A DNA stretch of 11,991 nt from Russula earlei (taxonomy: Eukaryota; Basidiomycota; Agaricomycetes; Russulales; Russulaceae): contig JAGFNK010001262.1 of NCBI GenBank assembly GCA_025769875.1, positions 1 to 11,991 on the forward strand, in the 5' to 3' direction. This document shows positions 1-6,955 of this stretch, in pieces (position 1 is the first letter of the stretch; each line of letters opens with the position of its first letter). The position numbers and the translations under genes were made by a program. The notes beneath the pieces were generated by a model. It saw only the letters and a list, made by a program, of their open reading frames with translations, did not search any database and had not been told where the DNA came from.

Positions 1-2
1 TG

Positions 3-233
3 CTGTGCTCTATGCTGTGCAACAAACATGTCTGCAAACATTACAACACTAGGGGTCACTGGAACAAGGACTGCAACAAACCTCACACCAACTGTAGCAG
101 ACAGACAGACTGTATCCTTAGGAGCACTCACCAGAGTTATAGAGGTTTCTGCCCCAAAGCAACAGGGTCTCAGAGTGTGTGGTTAGAAGTCAAAGGCAAT
201 GAGCTCTGTGAGTTGGGCCCTGAGACTGATTAG
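3..233 (+). pseudogene. Gag-like zinc-knuckle fragment (left-edge partial)
   Basis: The frame is open to the left edge and ends at a TAG at 231-233, with one ATG at 12. Residues 8-21 counted from that ATG fit the retroelement zinc knuckle C-x2-C-x4-H-x4-C exactly in spacing: Cys at 33-35, His at 57-59, Cys at 72-74, with the Gly and Trp usual before and after the His. The second ligand is Tyr (TAC at 42-44) instead of Cys, one G-to-A change from TGC. In intact Gag proteins this knuckle binds the element's RNA. The rest of the frame (about 50 residues, Cys/Ser/Thr-rich) I do not recognise. A purine tract and a likely LTR follow within 30 bases, which fits the 3' end of a retroelement. It could also be a chance match in a short ORF, so confidence is low. 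Confidence 0.35.
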
Positions 234-250
234 TTTGGAGAACTAAGCAT

Positions 251-654
251 GAGGGGAGCATGATGTCATGATCTACCCCCTTGTTGATTCATCACTAACC
301 ACTTCTATTATTGTTCTCTTCCCTTTGGTTACTGTTTCATCCCTTGATATTGATTGACAGCTGTCACCTTACTTTCTTATGTTTCATCTGTTGATTGATC
401 CCTTTTTGCCATTGGCCTACCTTTTATCTATTGTTCTGCATATAGTACTGTACAGCCTTGCTACATACAGTATTTACGCGCCTGTAGAAGCTGGGGAATG
501 TCCCAAGCTTAGCTTTGCCCCATTTCCTGTTGCACCCTTTGCCCTGTATCCTCTCTCAATCACAACTTGCTTGTGCTGGCTTACACTCTGCTTGGCTTGA
601 ACTCATCACAAGGAACCTCTGTGTTCCTCTTCCTCCTCTACTTCTCTCTCATCA
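251..654 (+). repeat. Probable LTR with preceding polypurine tract
   Basis: A purine run GAGGGGAG (251-258) lies two bases before TGATGTCATG (261), which is the arrangement of a polypurine tract against the TG start of a 3' LTR. Candidate LTR ends that mirror TGATG are CATCA at 604-608 and 650-654, giving a length of about 350-395 bases. Bases 259-270 form a small palindrome (CATGA-TG-TCATG). The interior is T/C-rich and has no convincing gene: the 73-residue ORF at 379-600 is hydrophobic only because of the T-rich composition. The second LTR copy and the target duplication are not in the window, so the boundaries are tentative. Confidence 0.35.
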
Positions 655-863
655 TCCTCCTCTTCTGTGAAACCAGAAGATTGACTCTGTCTATGGGCTG
701 AATCATTGTTTTGACTAAGCCTTGAGACACTAAACCCTTGATCCAGTCTCTTTGAGCTGGCCCCCACTGAAACCTTGAACCAAGCCACAGGGACTTGGCC
801 CCATTGAACCTTGAGCTAACACTCCAACGGCCATGATGCCATAACAACTACCCTGCCTATCCA
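655..863 (+). other. Upstream region of the SAP-like ORF
   Basis: Roughly 210 bases without a gene. A C/T-rich stretch (about 619-668, overlapping the end of the preceding LTR candidate) is followed by mixed sequence with recurring TTGA(A/G)CC-type words up to the ATG at 864. C/T-rich tracts just upstream of transcription starts are common in basidiomycete promoters, so this may be the promoter and leader. No TATA box is visible. The acidic ORF on the opposite strand is a by-product of the C/T tract. Confidence 0.3.
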
Positions 864-1754
864 ATGGGAAATCCTGACAAAGACAATGAGTCATCTTCTA
901 ATGACTCAGATGATGCCATCAACAATGGTGAGAACCAGCAAACCAACAATGTGATTCTTCCAGCTGTCCCACACTCACATCACCCTCCTCTTGCTCCACC
1001 TATTGTGCTGAACTCTACCATGCTCACCATTTGTGCACCCTCAGTGCTCCTGGAGCCTGCCCCACCAAGCATGGCCTACACATCAACAGCCTGGCAAACA
1101 TGGAGAGTCACTGGTTGACCTGCCATGTCCCCAGTCCAAGCTCAACTCAATACACTTTCACAAGCATACAGTAACCTCTCACAGCAAATTATGGAACTCC
1201 ATTCAGAAAATTCGATGCTCAAAGCCCACTGCACTATTGCAGGAACTGAGATCCAGGATCTCAAACAGCAACTCAATACCAAAGAGAATAGGCCTCAAAA
1301 GTGGCACAAACTTAATGTTAATGCAAGGTGGCTCAACTCTGACAAAGGCTTGAGGCTCACAGAAGAACAGGAGGCATTGCAGGTGGCTGAAGAGCAGAGG
1401 AAGCATGAAGTGAGAGAGCAGCAAGTGGCAAAGGAGGCAGAAAGGGATGAACAACGATGGCAGAGGGATCTGAATGCACCATTCACAGGCATGCTAACCT
1501 CAAAAACAAAGGCCAACCTTCAAGACATTGTGCAGATCTTGGGACTCACCACAGATGGCCAGAAGAAGAATATTTTGGCATGGATAACTGCTCATTTTGA
1601 TGCCAACCCCATCTTGCATGATGATCACGCTTTGAAGGCATATTCAACTGGACAAGGAGATGGCTTACTGTACAAACTAAAGAGGAGACCTCAAACACGA
1701 GAGCCACCTCTGCTGGACCCTCATCTGTACCATTGTCCCTCCCTCCTCCACTGA
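864..1754 (+). pseudogene. SAP-motif coiled-coil protein, broken by one stop
   Basis: Two ORFs in one frame, 864-1118 and 1125-1754, are separated only by a TGA at 1116-1118; read together they span 297 codons including the two stops. The first part is acidic and Ser/Asn-rich, then Pro-rich. The second opens with a Leu-heptad coiled coil (residues about 8-50) and a charged Glu/Gln/Arg helix (about 76-115). A SAP-like motif follows at about 124-160 (KTKANLQDI then LGLTTDGQKK), a fold that in known proteins binds AT-rich DNA. The C-terminus looks frameshifted: after codon 190 the Pro/Ser-rich composition continues in another frame beyond 1754. From memory, similar proteins recur in many copies in Boletales genomes, which suggests a transposon-borne or expanded family. 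The function is unknown. A functional short form starting at 1125 (209 residues) cannot be excluded. Confidence 0.55.
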
Positions 1755-2253
1755 CCCTGCTCTCTTCAAACATTGTGAATATTTTCCCTTGGCATCTGAT
1801 GCACCCACCACTACCATACCACCATCCTACCAGCTCTTATTCTCACCATAATATGCAGAAGTGATTCTCATTAAATTGCTTCCTGATGCTTATACATAAT
1901 GTACATAGTTCATCTATACTAACTGGATCTCGTTGTGTTTGAACATGGCAACAGACACTGCTGTAGCGGAGATGCAACCAGTTGTATGAGTCAGCATGAC
2001 AATCCGTGATGAAAGTTTTGAAACTCCCAATTTTTTGGACTTGCACAATTGGCTTCCTTCTGACACAACCACCCATCCATCTTATACTAAAGTAATGCTT
2101 CAGGGGGCTAGTCCATATATTCTCACATTGATTCCAAAAGATCAATCACAAAAATATGTTGTTGATCCATTTCCATTCATGATTTAGTAAAAGTTTTGAA
2201 ACTCCCCACACATGATAGTAGTACAGTGATGATTAGTGATGATTATTTTTCAC
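1755..2253. other. Intergenic region, no gene seen
   Basis: Bases 1755 to about 1860 look like the frameshifted Pro/Ser-rich tail of the preceding SAP-like ORF. The remainder is AT-rich, and its short ORFs on either strand have no recognisable content. A 17-base direct repeat (AAAGTTTTGAAACTCCC) occurs at 2012-2028 and 2190-2206. A tandem AGTGATGATT duplication lies at about 2225-2244. These may be remains of a small element or promoter duplications of the gene that follows. Confidence 0.5.
2012..2206 (+). repeat. 17-base direct repeat pair
   Basis: AAAGTTTTGAAACTCCC occurs at 2012-2028 and, identically, at 2190-2206, 178 bases apart. The interval is AT-rich and noncoding. The second copy lies about 160 bases upstream of the TOM20 start codon. 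The pair could be the footprint of a short insertion or a duplicated regulatory word. The sequence alone does not decide which. Confidence 0.6.
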
Positions 2254-2266
2254 CACGTGTCACGTG
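2254..2266. promoter_or_regulatory. Paired CACGTG E-boxes upstream of TOM20
   Basis: Two perfect CACGTG palindromes lie at 2254-2259 and 2261-2266, separated by one T, about 100 bases upstream of the TOM20 ATG. CACGTG is the core bound by fungal bHLH factors such as Cbf1 and Pho4 types. Two adjacent copies in the proximal promoter make a real regulatory role plausible, but binding is inference. Confidence 0.5.
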
Positions 2267-2364
2267 CATCCCACTCTTAATAAGTCAGCTCGCACTCGTA
2301 CATCCCGTTCTTTTGCGTGACCCGTCGCCAACTGTTCTTTTGCGGGTTAGAAAAAGCTTCCGCA

Positions 2365-3142
2365 ATGAAACATCTTACGGCGTTGGCCGTTGTGGGGATT
2401 GGATTCCTGGCGTATGTCGTATATTTCGATCACAGACGGAGGACAGATGCCAAATTTCGAAAACGGCTTCGTACGTTGAATCTATGGTTCTTTCAGCTCA
2501 TTTTTTTCACAACCCGGTCAGGACGCGAAAAGAAAAAAGTCGACAAGTCTGTTGCCGAAGCCACCATGTCAACATCTGGGCCTGGGGCTATCTCTGGGGA
2601 TGCCGTCCTTCCCACCGCAGAAATTCTTGCGGCCATGGCCCGTATCAAGGATGATCGAGTTCCAACTACACCGGAAGAACGGGAGAAATACTTTATGTTG
2701 CAGGTTGAAAAAGGCGAACAACTTTGCGCTCAAGGTGCGTTCGAACGTCAAAGGTTGCGAATGACTTTTGCTCACTTTGTTGGGAAGGCCCAGACTTTGC
2801 TGTCGAGGCCGCTCTTGCATTCTTCAGGGCCCTTCGCGTGTATCCCTCGCCCGTCGAGTTGATCATGATCTTCCAGAACACTGTGCCCGAACCTATTTTC
2901 AAGGTCCGTTCTTGACTTTCTCTCCCTCTCCTTGGTATTGAAATCATTCCCAGATGGTGTTGGAGATGATGCGGCTCGACGTAAGCGACCCTCCATCATC
3001 AGCCAGTCTCGACGAGGCGCCACCCTCCACGTTATCCGAGGATGATGGGAGTACGTCTAAGCGGGGTCCACCGTCAGAGACCTCGTCGCAGGATTGGGAT
3101 CGGCTTACTGACCCCGGAAGCCTGACGCCCGCCACTGCATGA
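2365..3142 (+). CDS. TOM20: Mitochondrial import receptor subunit Tom20
   Basis: Receptor of the TOM complex in the mitochondrial outer membrane; it recognises amphipathic presequences of preproteins and hands them to Tom22/Tom40. Proposed exons are 2365-2470, 2522-2734, 2788-2903 and 2954-3142, with GT-AG introns of 51, 53 and 50 bases (phases 1, 1 and 0), giving 207 residues. Residues about 4-20 form the N-terminal membrane anchor, followed by the basic stretch (HRRRTDAKFRKRLR) that continues across intron 1 into REKKKVDK, the family hallmark. Exon 2 ends in the conserved EKYFMLQVEKGEQL segment. Exon 3 encodes the TPR-like core ending ALRVYPSPVELIMIFQNTVP. Exon 4 is an acidic, Ser/Pro-rich tail. 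Length is slightly above the 183 or so of yeast. I chose the ATG at 2365 because an upstream in-frame ATG (2317) would put 16 extra residues before the anchor. No lesion is visible. Intron boundaries are predicted by eye. Confidence 0.93.
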
Positions 3143-3259
3143 TCTCTCTCATGCGAGGGCTCGATGTAATCGTTGCCTTTATCGCTATTGCGTTACCACG
3201 GTTCTAATATATTCTCGGGGGGGGTTTTTTTTTTGATTTCATATATGTGTTTGTTGGAC
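3143..3259 (+). promoter_or_regulatory. Short spacer between TOM20 and the SET gene
   Basis: Only 117 bases separate the TOM20 stop from the SET-gene ATG on the same strand, so the terminator of one and the promoter of the other must overlap here. The conspicuous element is a run of eight G followed by ten T (about 3217-3234), ending about 25 bases before the ATG. Poly(dT) runs of this kind exclude nucleosomes in fungal promoters. No TATA box is obvious. Confidence 0.4.
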
Positions 3260-4359
3260 ATGTCAAGGGTCACGTTGAAGGTGAGCCACAAGCGTAGTGA
3301 ACCGCAGTCTGAAGCTGAGATAAATGGATCTTGCCTAGTAGGCTATCATGAGGCATTTCCACCAAATCGAATGGGTGTCTCTACAAAAACTGTGGAAGTC
3401 ACTGATTCGAGTGGTGGCAAGGCTTTGAAACGAATTCTCGTCGCAGACAAAGACTTCACCGCTGGAGAAATTATATATGATGTAACGTGGCTATTCACCG
3501 CATCGATGGCTTGAGGTCGCTCACAGAGTAGAGCAGGAACGACCGATCGTCTCGATTCTTGACCCAGACTTGGAAGGCAAAAGGTCGCATTGTTCGCAAT
3601 ATCTCCGCTAGATCGACGAGGGCGCTGCCTTGAAGCCTGACCGCGACCCGCTCGCGTCCGCCTATTGCTCGAAAGAATGCGAAGCCAGACTGAAAGCCGA
3701 ATCCCCGACGCTCCTCTTCGGGCCTGAGCACGCCATCCCCAGCGAGCTCAACCCCAATCAGGACTCCGAGAGCGCCAAGAAGCGCGAGGACGCGCAGGCG
3801 GCGTTCGACCTGTTTGTCCGAGAGTCGGGTGGGATGCAGGTCATGCTCGTCGCGCGGTTCATCGCGAGGCAGGTTGTCAACGAGACCGTGAAGCTGCTCC
3901 CTCGCGATCACCCGTCCGCGCCAAAGCCGCAGGCGGGCGATCCGGAGGCGGACGGAGGAGGGTGGACGGAGAAGGGCCACACGCTCTTCGACCACATGGA
4001 GCGCGTCCGGTACCTCAAGCTGAGCGGGAAGGAGGGCGGCACCGAGCAGTTGCGGGCGATATTGAGCGCGAACCTCCCTGGCCTGGACGACTTGTACAAC
4101 GCGTACGGGGTTTCGTACTCGGGCGGTCGAGACGATAAGGTGCAAACGGACGCCTTTCTTTTTTTTCTTTCTTTTTTCTGGTTTGCGCATCGCGCGCAAC
4201 GTCACATCCGACGGCGTGCGTTTTGCTGACCGTGTGGGTCGGACGGGGCGAACGCTCTCATCGTCTTTAGCCCCCATCAACCGCAGGCCGGAGGATGTCG
4301 AGTTGACGCGCATTCCGGACGGCACCGCGCGTCAAGTGGGCGCGGGATTCTACGCCGTT
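3260..4359 (+). pseudogene. SET/MYND-type methyltransferase gene, degenerate and truncated
   Basis: Resembles the SMYD/Set5-type proteins of Agaricomycetes, which methylate lysines using S-adenosylmethionine. Proposed exon 1 is 3260-3481 (74 codons, ending AGEIIYD, the start of the SET fold). An intron at 3482-3536 (GTAACG to CAG) leads to exon 2 (3537-4139, 201 codons) and an intron at 4140-4270 with long T runs. A last exon fragment from 4271 carries RRPEDVELTR and ends GFYAV. Exon 2 shows a half-preserved zinc site (HCSQY then YCSKEC), LLFGPE, the helix VARFIARQVVNET and GGRDDK. Four faults are visible: the second Cys of CxxC is Tyr (TAT at 3600-3602); a TAG follows at 3609-3611; joining phase 0 exons across the second intron fails by one base at a five-C run; and similarity stops at 4359, before the NHSC-type catalytic core. 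Exons 2 and 3 are much more GC-rich than the surroundings, as expected of a host gene. Family assignment rests on remembered homologues. Confidence 0.7.
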
Positions 4360-4646
4360 CATCAGGAAAAACCTCCTGCGCTAGCGAGAGATAATTAGAA
4401 CTTATTATCCCTTGCTAACATCATTTATCAGAAACTGAAATTATTGCTTGCCAGTTTACCCCCCAATAATTTTATTGACCATTATTTTTACTTTGGATAA
4501 TAATTTTGCAATTACAATAATTCAAGGTTCTTGTCCTATAATTTTGGATTGGATAGTTCATGACATAAATTGATAATAAGTGCTGATAATAGTGCAGTAA
4601 CTTTTCATTCCATTCCCATGCTACAAGAGAGGAATACCAATGTAGG
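4360..4646. other. AT-rich stretch replacing the rest of the SET gene
   Basis: Immediately after the last SET-gene match the composition switches from GC-rich to strongly AT-rich, and no ORF is recognisable. A perfect 5-base stem (CAGGA/TCCTG, 4363-4378) sits right at the break. A 10-base inverted pair, ACTTATTATC at 4400-4409 and its complement at 4572-4581, bounds about 180 bases and could be the ends of a small miniature element. I see no target duplication. Most likely this is transposon-derived sequence that disrupted the gene. Confidence 0.45.
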
Positions 4647-4945
4647 TGTCAAGACTCACTGTTGAACAATCCAGTTCAAAAGTGATGGAGTAGCTTGGAG
4701 ACAAGTTGACTAAGTTCAAGGACAAAGTTGGCAAAGAGTATGGTCCAAATGAGTAGCAAGTACCAGAAGGGTACTGGTACTGGCTGTGAGAGGTGATCAC
4801 AGAAGGAGAGCACCAGGATACTAGATAGGGTGGTCACAAAAGGAGTACCATCAGTAATAGTAGCACCACAAATCAAATGGACAGTCTAAAGACAGTCTGC
4901 TACTTTATTAAACACTTATATACTACAAGGGAACTACTAAATAGA
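4647..4945 (-). repeat. LTR-like block A (R-U5 part, minus orientation)
   Basis: Read on the minus strand this block has TATATAAG (4922-4915), AATAAA (4909-4904) and ends in CTTGACA at 4647, the usual CA end of an LTR. It is an inverted, diverged copy of block B at 5761-6060: 4900-4945 differs from the B counterpart at four positions in 46, and the outer 21 bases from 4647 match B perfectly. The stem-loop present after the TATA box in B is lost here because one arm has become a direct repeat (GACTGTC twice). The start of this LTR (its U3) would lie to the right and is not delimited. Confidence 0.65.
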
Positions 4946-5760
4946 TGTTACCAAGTGGTTTGGGGTCCGGAAGATGCTGGAACACCTGAACTATGGACTG
5001 CACTGTTTGCATCATGTGTGCATCAGATCTTGACCATTTATGTCCGTTGATATCATGTTCGGAACATGTTGATCATATCATTCTGAAGATGTACTAACTG
5101 TCATGAACCATTCTCCAGAGAGGGCCCTTGAAGGACCCTTCCTTATAGGAGGAAACCCAGCCTCTATGGTGTCACCCTGTTCACACAAGCAAAAGGGGTG
5201 AGTAGAGGTGTCCACAATATCGCGCGTGCATTGTCGTGCGAGTGATTCTCGGCACAATCGACATACAGCAAGCCCCACTTATTGGCAACCCTTCTAACAA
5301 TAAAGGACAGTATTAGGGCCCTTCTAGGGACCCTTTAGGATGACTCTAGGTGCTCTACAACGGGTACTAACCTAGTATCAAAGACTCTACAATGTGTTAT
5401 TAGACCAACTCTAATAACTATAGAATGAACTAGAAGGCAATACTAAGGACCTTAATAGGAGTATTAGGGTCGACTCTAAGGACCCTAATAGAGCTATATA
5501 GGGGCCTTATAAGATAACACTATTCCCTAACCAAACTACAAGTCTTTGAATGACCGGCCCTAAACTAACAAACAGAAAATGAATCAGGTGCTCACACGTG
5601 CACTAGAACAGCAAACACGTGGACGATAAAAGCTCTTACTCATCAGGAAAAGCCTTCTTACTCAGCAGCTTACTGAGCATGACTGAGCATGCTCAGTAAG
5701 CACACTCCGACTTCTTACTCAGCACTCTATTGTGCTTGATAACAAGGTTATGACTTGTTC
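4946..5760. repeat. Centre between inverted blocks A and B (U3-type sequence)
   Basis: No coding sequence is visible. It holds several local structures: a 7-base palindrome CATGTTC-G-GAACATG at 5054-5068; a degenerate series of GGACCCT(A/T)ATAG and GACTCTA(A/G)G words from about 5290 to 5500; a 10-base inverted repeat TATTAGGGTC/GACCCTAATA at 5462-5490; and, nearest block B, two CACGTG boxes and a cluster of CTTACTCA words listed separately. If A and B are LTRs, this interval contains their two U3 regions back to back. Confidence 0.45.
5595..5721 (+). promoter_or_regulatory. U3 site cluster: two E-boxes, CTTACT(C/G)A words, palindrome
   Basis: CACGTG occurs at 5595-5600 and 5616-5621, 21 bases apart. 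CTTACTCA or CTTACTGA occurs near 5635, 5657, 5669 and 5713. The third is one arm of a perfect 13-base inverted repeat (5669-5681 with 5688-5700, six-base spacer). The cluster lies 60-190 bases upstream of the TATA box of block B, where LTR enhancers normally sit. TTACTCA and TGACTGAGCA words resemble bZIP-type half sites. Binding is inference. Confidence 0.45.
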
Positions 5761-6060
5761 TCTATTTAGCAGTTCTCTTGTAGTATATAAGTGCTCAATA
5801 AAGTAGCGGACAGTCCTCAGACTGTCCATTTGTTTATGGCACTCTCTATTCCTGGGATACTCCTTTAAGGACCGTCCCCTTGTGACTATCCTGGCCTCTT
5901 CTCTGCGTGATTGTTCAACTCTCACAGTGACAGTACCTCTCTGGTATCTGTTACTACTCTGGACTCTACTCCTTGCCCACGCCGTCTTGGACATCTATCG
6001 ACTTGTCTCTGAGCTTACCCCTCGCTCTTGAACTGGATAGTTCAACAGTGAGTCTTGACA
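5761..6060 (+). repeat. LTR-like block B (TATA to CA end, plus orientation)
   Basis: Contains TATATAAG at 5784-5791, AATAAA at 5797-5802 and a perfect 8-base stem-loop GGACAGTC-CTCA-GACTGTCC at 5808-5827, and ends in GAGTCTTGACA at 6060. It is the inverted counterpart of block A (299 against 300 bases). The order TATA, polyadenylation word, long U5 and CA end is that of the 3' two thirds of a fungal LTR. No polypurine tract, primer site or coding region of a parent element adjoins it, so it is probably a solo or broken LTR. Confidence 0.65.
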
Positions 6061-6389
6061 CTAATGAAGCGGTGAATAGCATTGCTTCTGTTCCAGATGT
6101 TCCTGTACTGCCATGTACATCACTTCCTTGATTAGGAAAGTACTTATGACACTGAGATTGCTACTAGGGAAGCACTTAATGCTTCCAGCACTGAGATCAT
6201 TTACACAGAAGCAACCTCACTTCTATGAGCTGCCTTTTGCTTCTATAGCACCAACCAGTACTACAGTAGCACAAACCTTATCCTTGTAGGGCTATATAAA
6301 GCCCCCAGTCTGTAGCAGTTGAGCCTTAAGCTCAACTTAGTTTGCCAATCCAAAACAGTTGACTCCTACCCCATCTGCAGAGCCCCTCT
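6061..6389 (+). repeat. LTR-like fragment D (plus orientation)
   Basis: No ORF of note. A TATA box (TATATAAA, 6293-6300) is followed 25 bases later by a perfect 7-base stem-loop GTTGAGC-CTTAA-GCTCAAC at 6318-6336, the same layout as in block B though the sequences differ. Upstream is AT-balanced U3-like sequence with repeated GCACT/GCTTC words. The fragment is cut off by block C at 6390. Neither true end can be fixed. Confidence 0.4.
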
Positions 6390-6717
6390 TGTCAAGACAC
6401 GTACTGCTGATCACTAAGGACTCAGGAGCAGGTGGGCAAGGGTTGGGACAGATGGCACGTGGCGAAGGCGGCATTGAACAGGAGGACGAGCCAAATGACG
6501 AGGAGGTACCAGAGGGGGACTGGTAGGTGTTGCAAGAGACAGAGGCAAAGGCTAGAGGCCAGTGTAGCGAGAGGGCATTAAACAAGGTGGTCGTTGAAGA
6601 GTACCTTGGAGGCAAGGGGAATCTTTAGACTGAGCGGTCGCAGGGGAGTACCCAGGAAGATGAGAGTATCACAAATGGACAGTCTGATGACTGCCATGCT
6701 TCATTGGGGCTTATATA
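6390..6717 (-). repeat. LTR-like block C (minus orientation), diverged relative of A
   Basis: Starts with TGTCAAGAC at 6390, the same nine bases that begin block A at 4647. It shares with A further stretches such as GTACCAGA..GGGGACTGGTA and ACAAATGGACAGTCTGA. On the minus strand TATATAAG lies at 6717-6710, and a near-perfect stem-loop (GGCAGTC, four-base loop, GACTGTCC) begins 22 bases downstream at 6695. The orientation matches that of the pol genes to the right, so C is a candidate for that element's own 3' LTR. This is inference; the 5' LTR is outside the window. Confidence 0.5.
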
Positions 6718-6854
6718 CAGTGTACAGGGTCGATTACAAAGAACTGGAACTATTCTAGACCCTTTTGGTACCATCCAATAGGACTACAGAGGCATAAACT
6801 TGCTTGTGTCAAGTTTCAGGCTTACTGAGTGCATTACTGATCATTGTGGAGCAA

Positions 6855-6955
6855 TGACATCATTATGATGTCACTGTGCAGCACTTAGTGAGCCTATGAG
6901 GTCACTGTGGAGTCGCTCAGTCAGCCATGATGTCATTGGAGCCTTGATGACGTCA
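6855..6955. promoter_or_regulatory. Five CRE/ATF-like TGANGTCA sites
   Basis: TGACATCA (6855-6862), TGATGTCA (6866-6873), TGAGGTCA (6897-6904), TGATGTCA (6928-6935) and the perfect palindrome TGACGTCA (6948-6955) lie within 101 bases. Start-to-start distances are 11, 31, 31 and 20, close to whole turns of the helix. They sit upstream of the TATA box of block C (on minus) and also upstream of that of block E (on plus), so they could be the enhancer of either LTR. ATF/CREB-type bZIP binding is inferred from the motif. Confidence 0.5.

Noticed and set aside
606..847. Acidic Glu/Asp-rich ORFs on the minus strand
   Set aside because: They come from the C/T-rich tract on the plus strand; simple-sequence composition, no domain.
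2317..2862. Unspliced 181-residue reading of TOM20
   Set aside because: It retains introns: the Tom20 core continues only when the GT-AG segments 2471-2521, 2735-2787 and 2904-2953 are removed.
3584..3611. A mini-intron (GTCGCA to CTAG) that would remove the SET-gene TAG
   Set aside because: It would be about 28 bases, shorter than any intron here, and would also remove the zinc-site residues.
3495..4325. 276-codon minus-strand ORF, the second longest in the window
   Set aside because: It lies antisense to the GC-rich SET-gene exons; its Arg/Leu/Val-rich composition is the usual reflection of GC-rich coding DNA, and no domain is visible.
2365..4359. A fused Tom20-SET gene
   Set aside because: The TOM20 frame ends at a clear TGA (3140-3142) with no donor just before it, and a good ATG for the SET part follows.
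4363..4384. Helitron-like 3' end (hairpin plus CTAG)
   Set aside because: The hairpin is only two bases from CTAG instead of about ten, the next base is C rather than T, and no Rep/helicase sequence is present.
5290..5500. Telomere-like (TTAGGG) or CRISPR-like repeats
   Set aside because: The TTAGGG words are scattered and not in tandem, and there are no regular repeats with unique spacers.
4647..6060. A cut-and-paste DNA transposon with long terminal inverted repeats
   Set aside because: There is no transposase ORF and no target duplication at the ends, and the arms contain TATA and AATAAA in LTR order.
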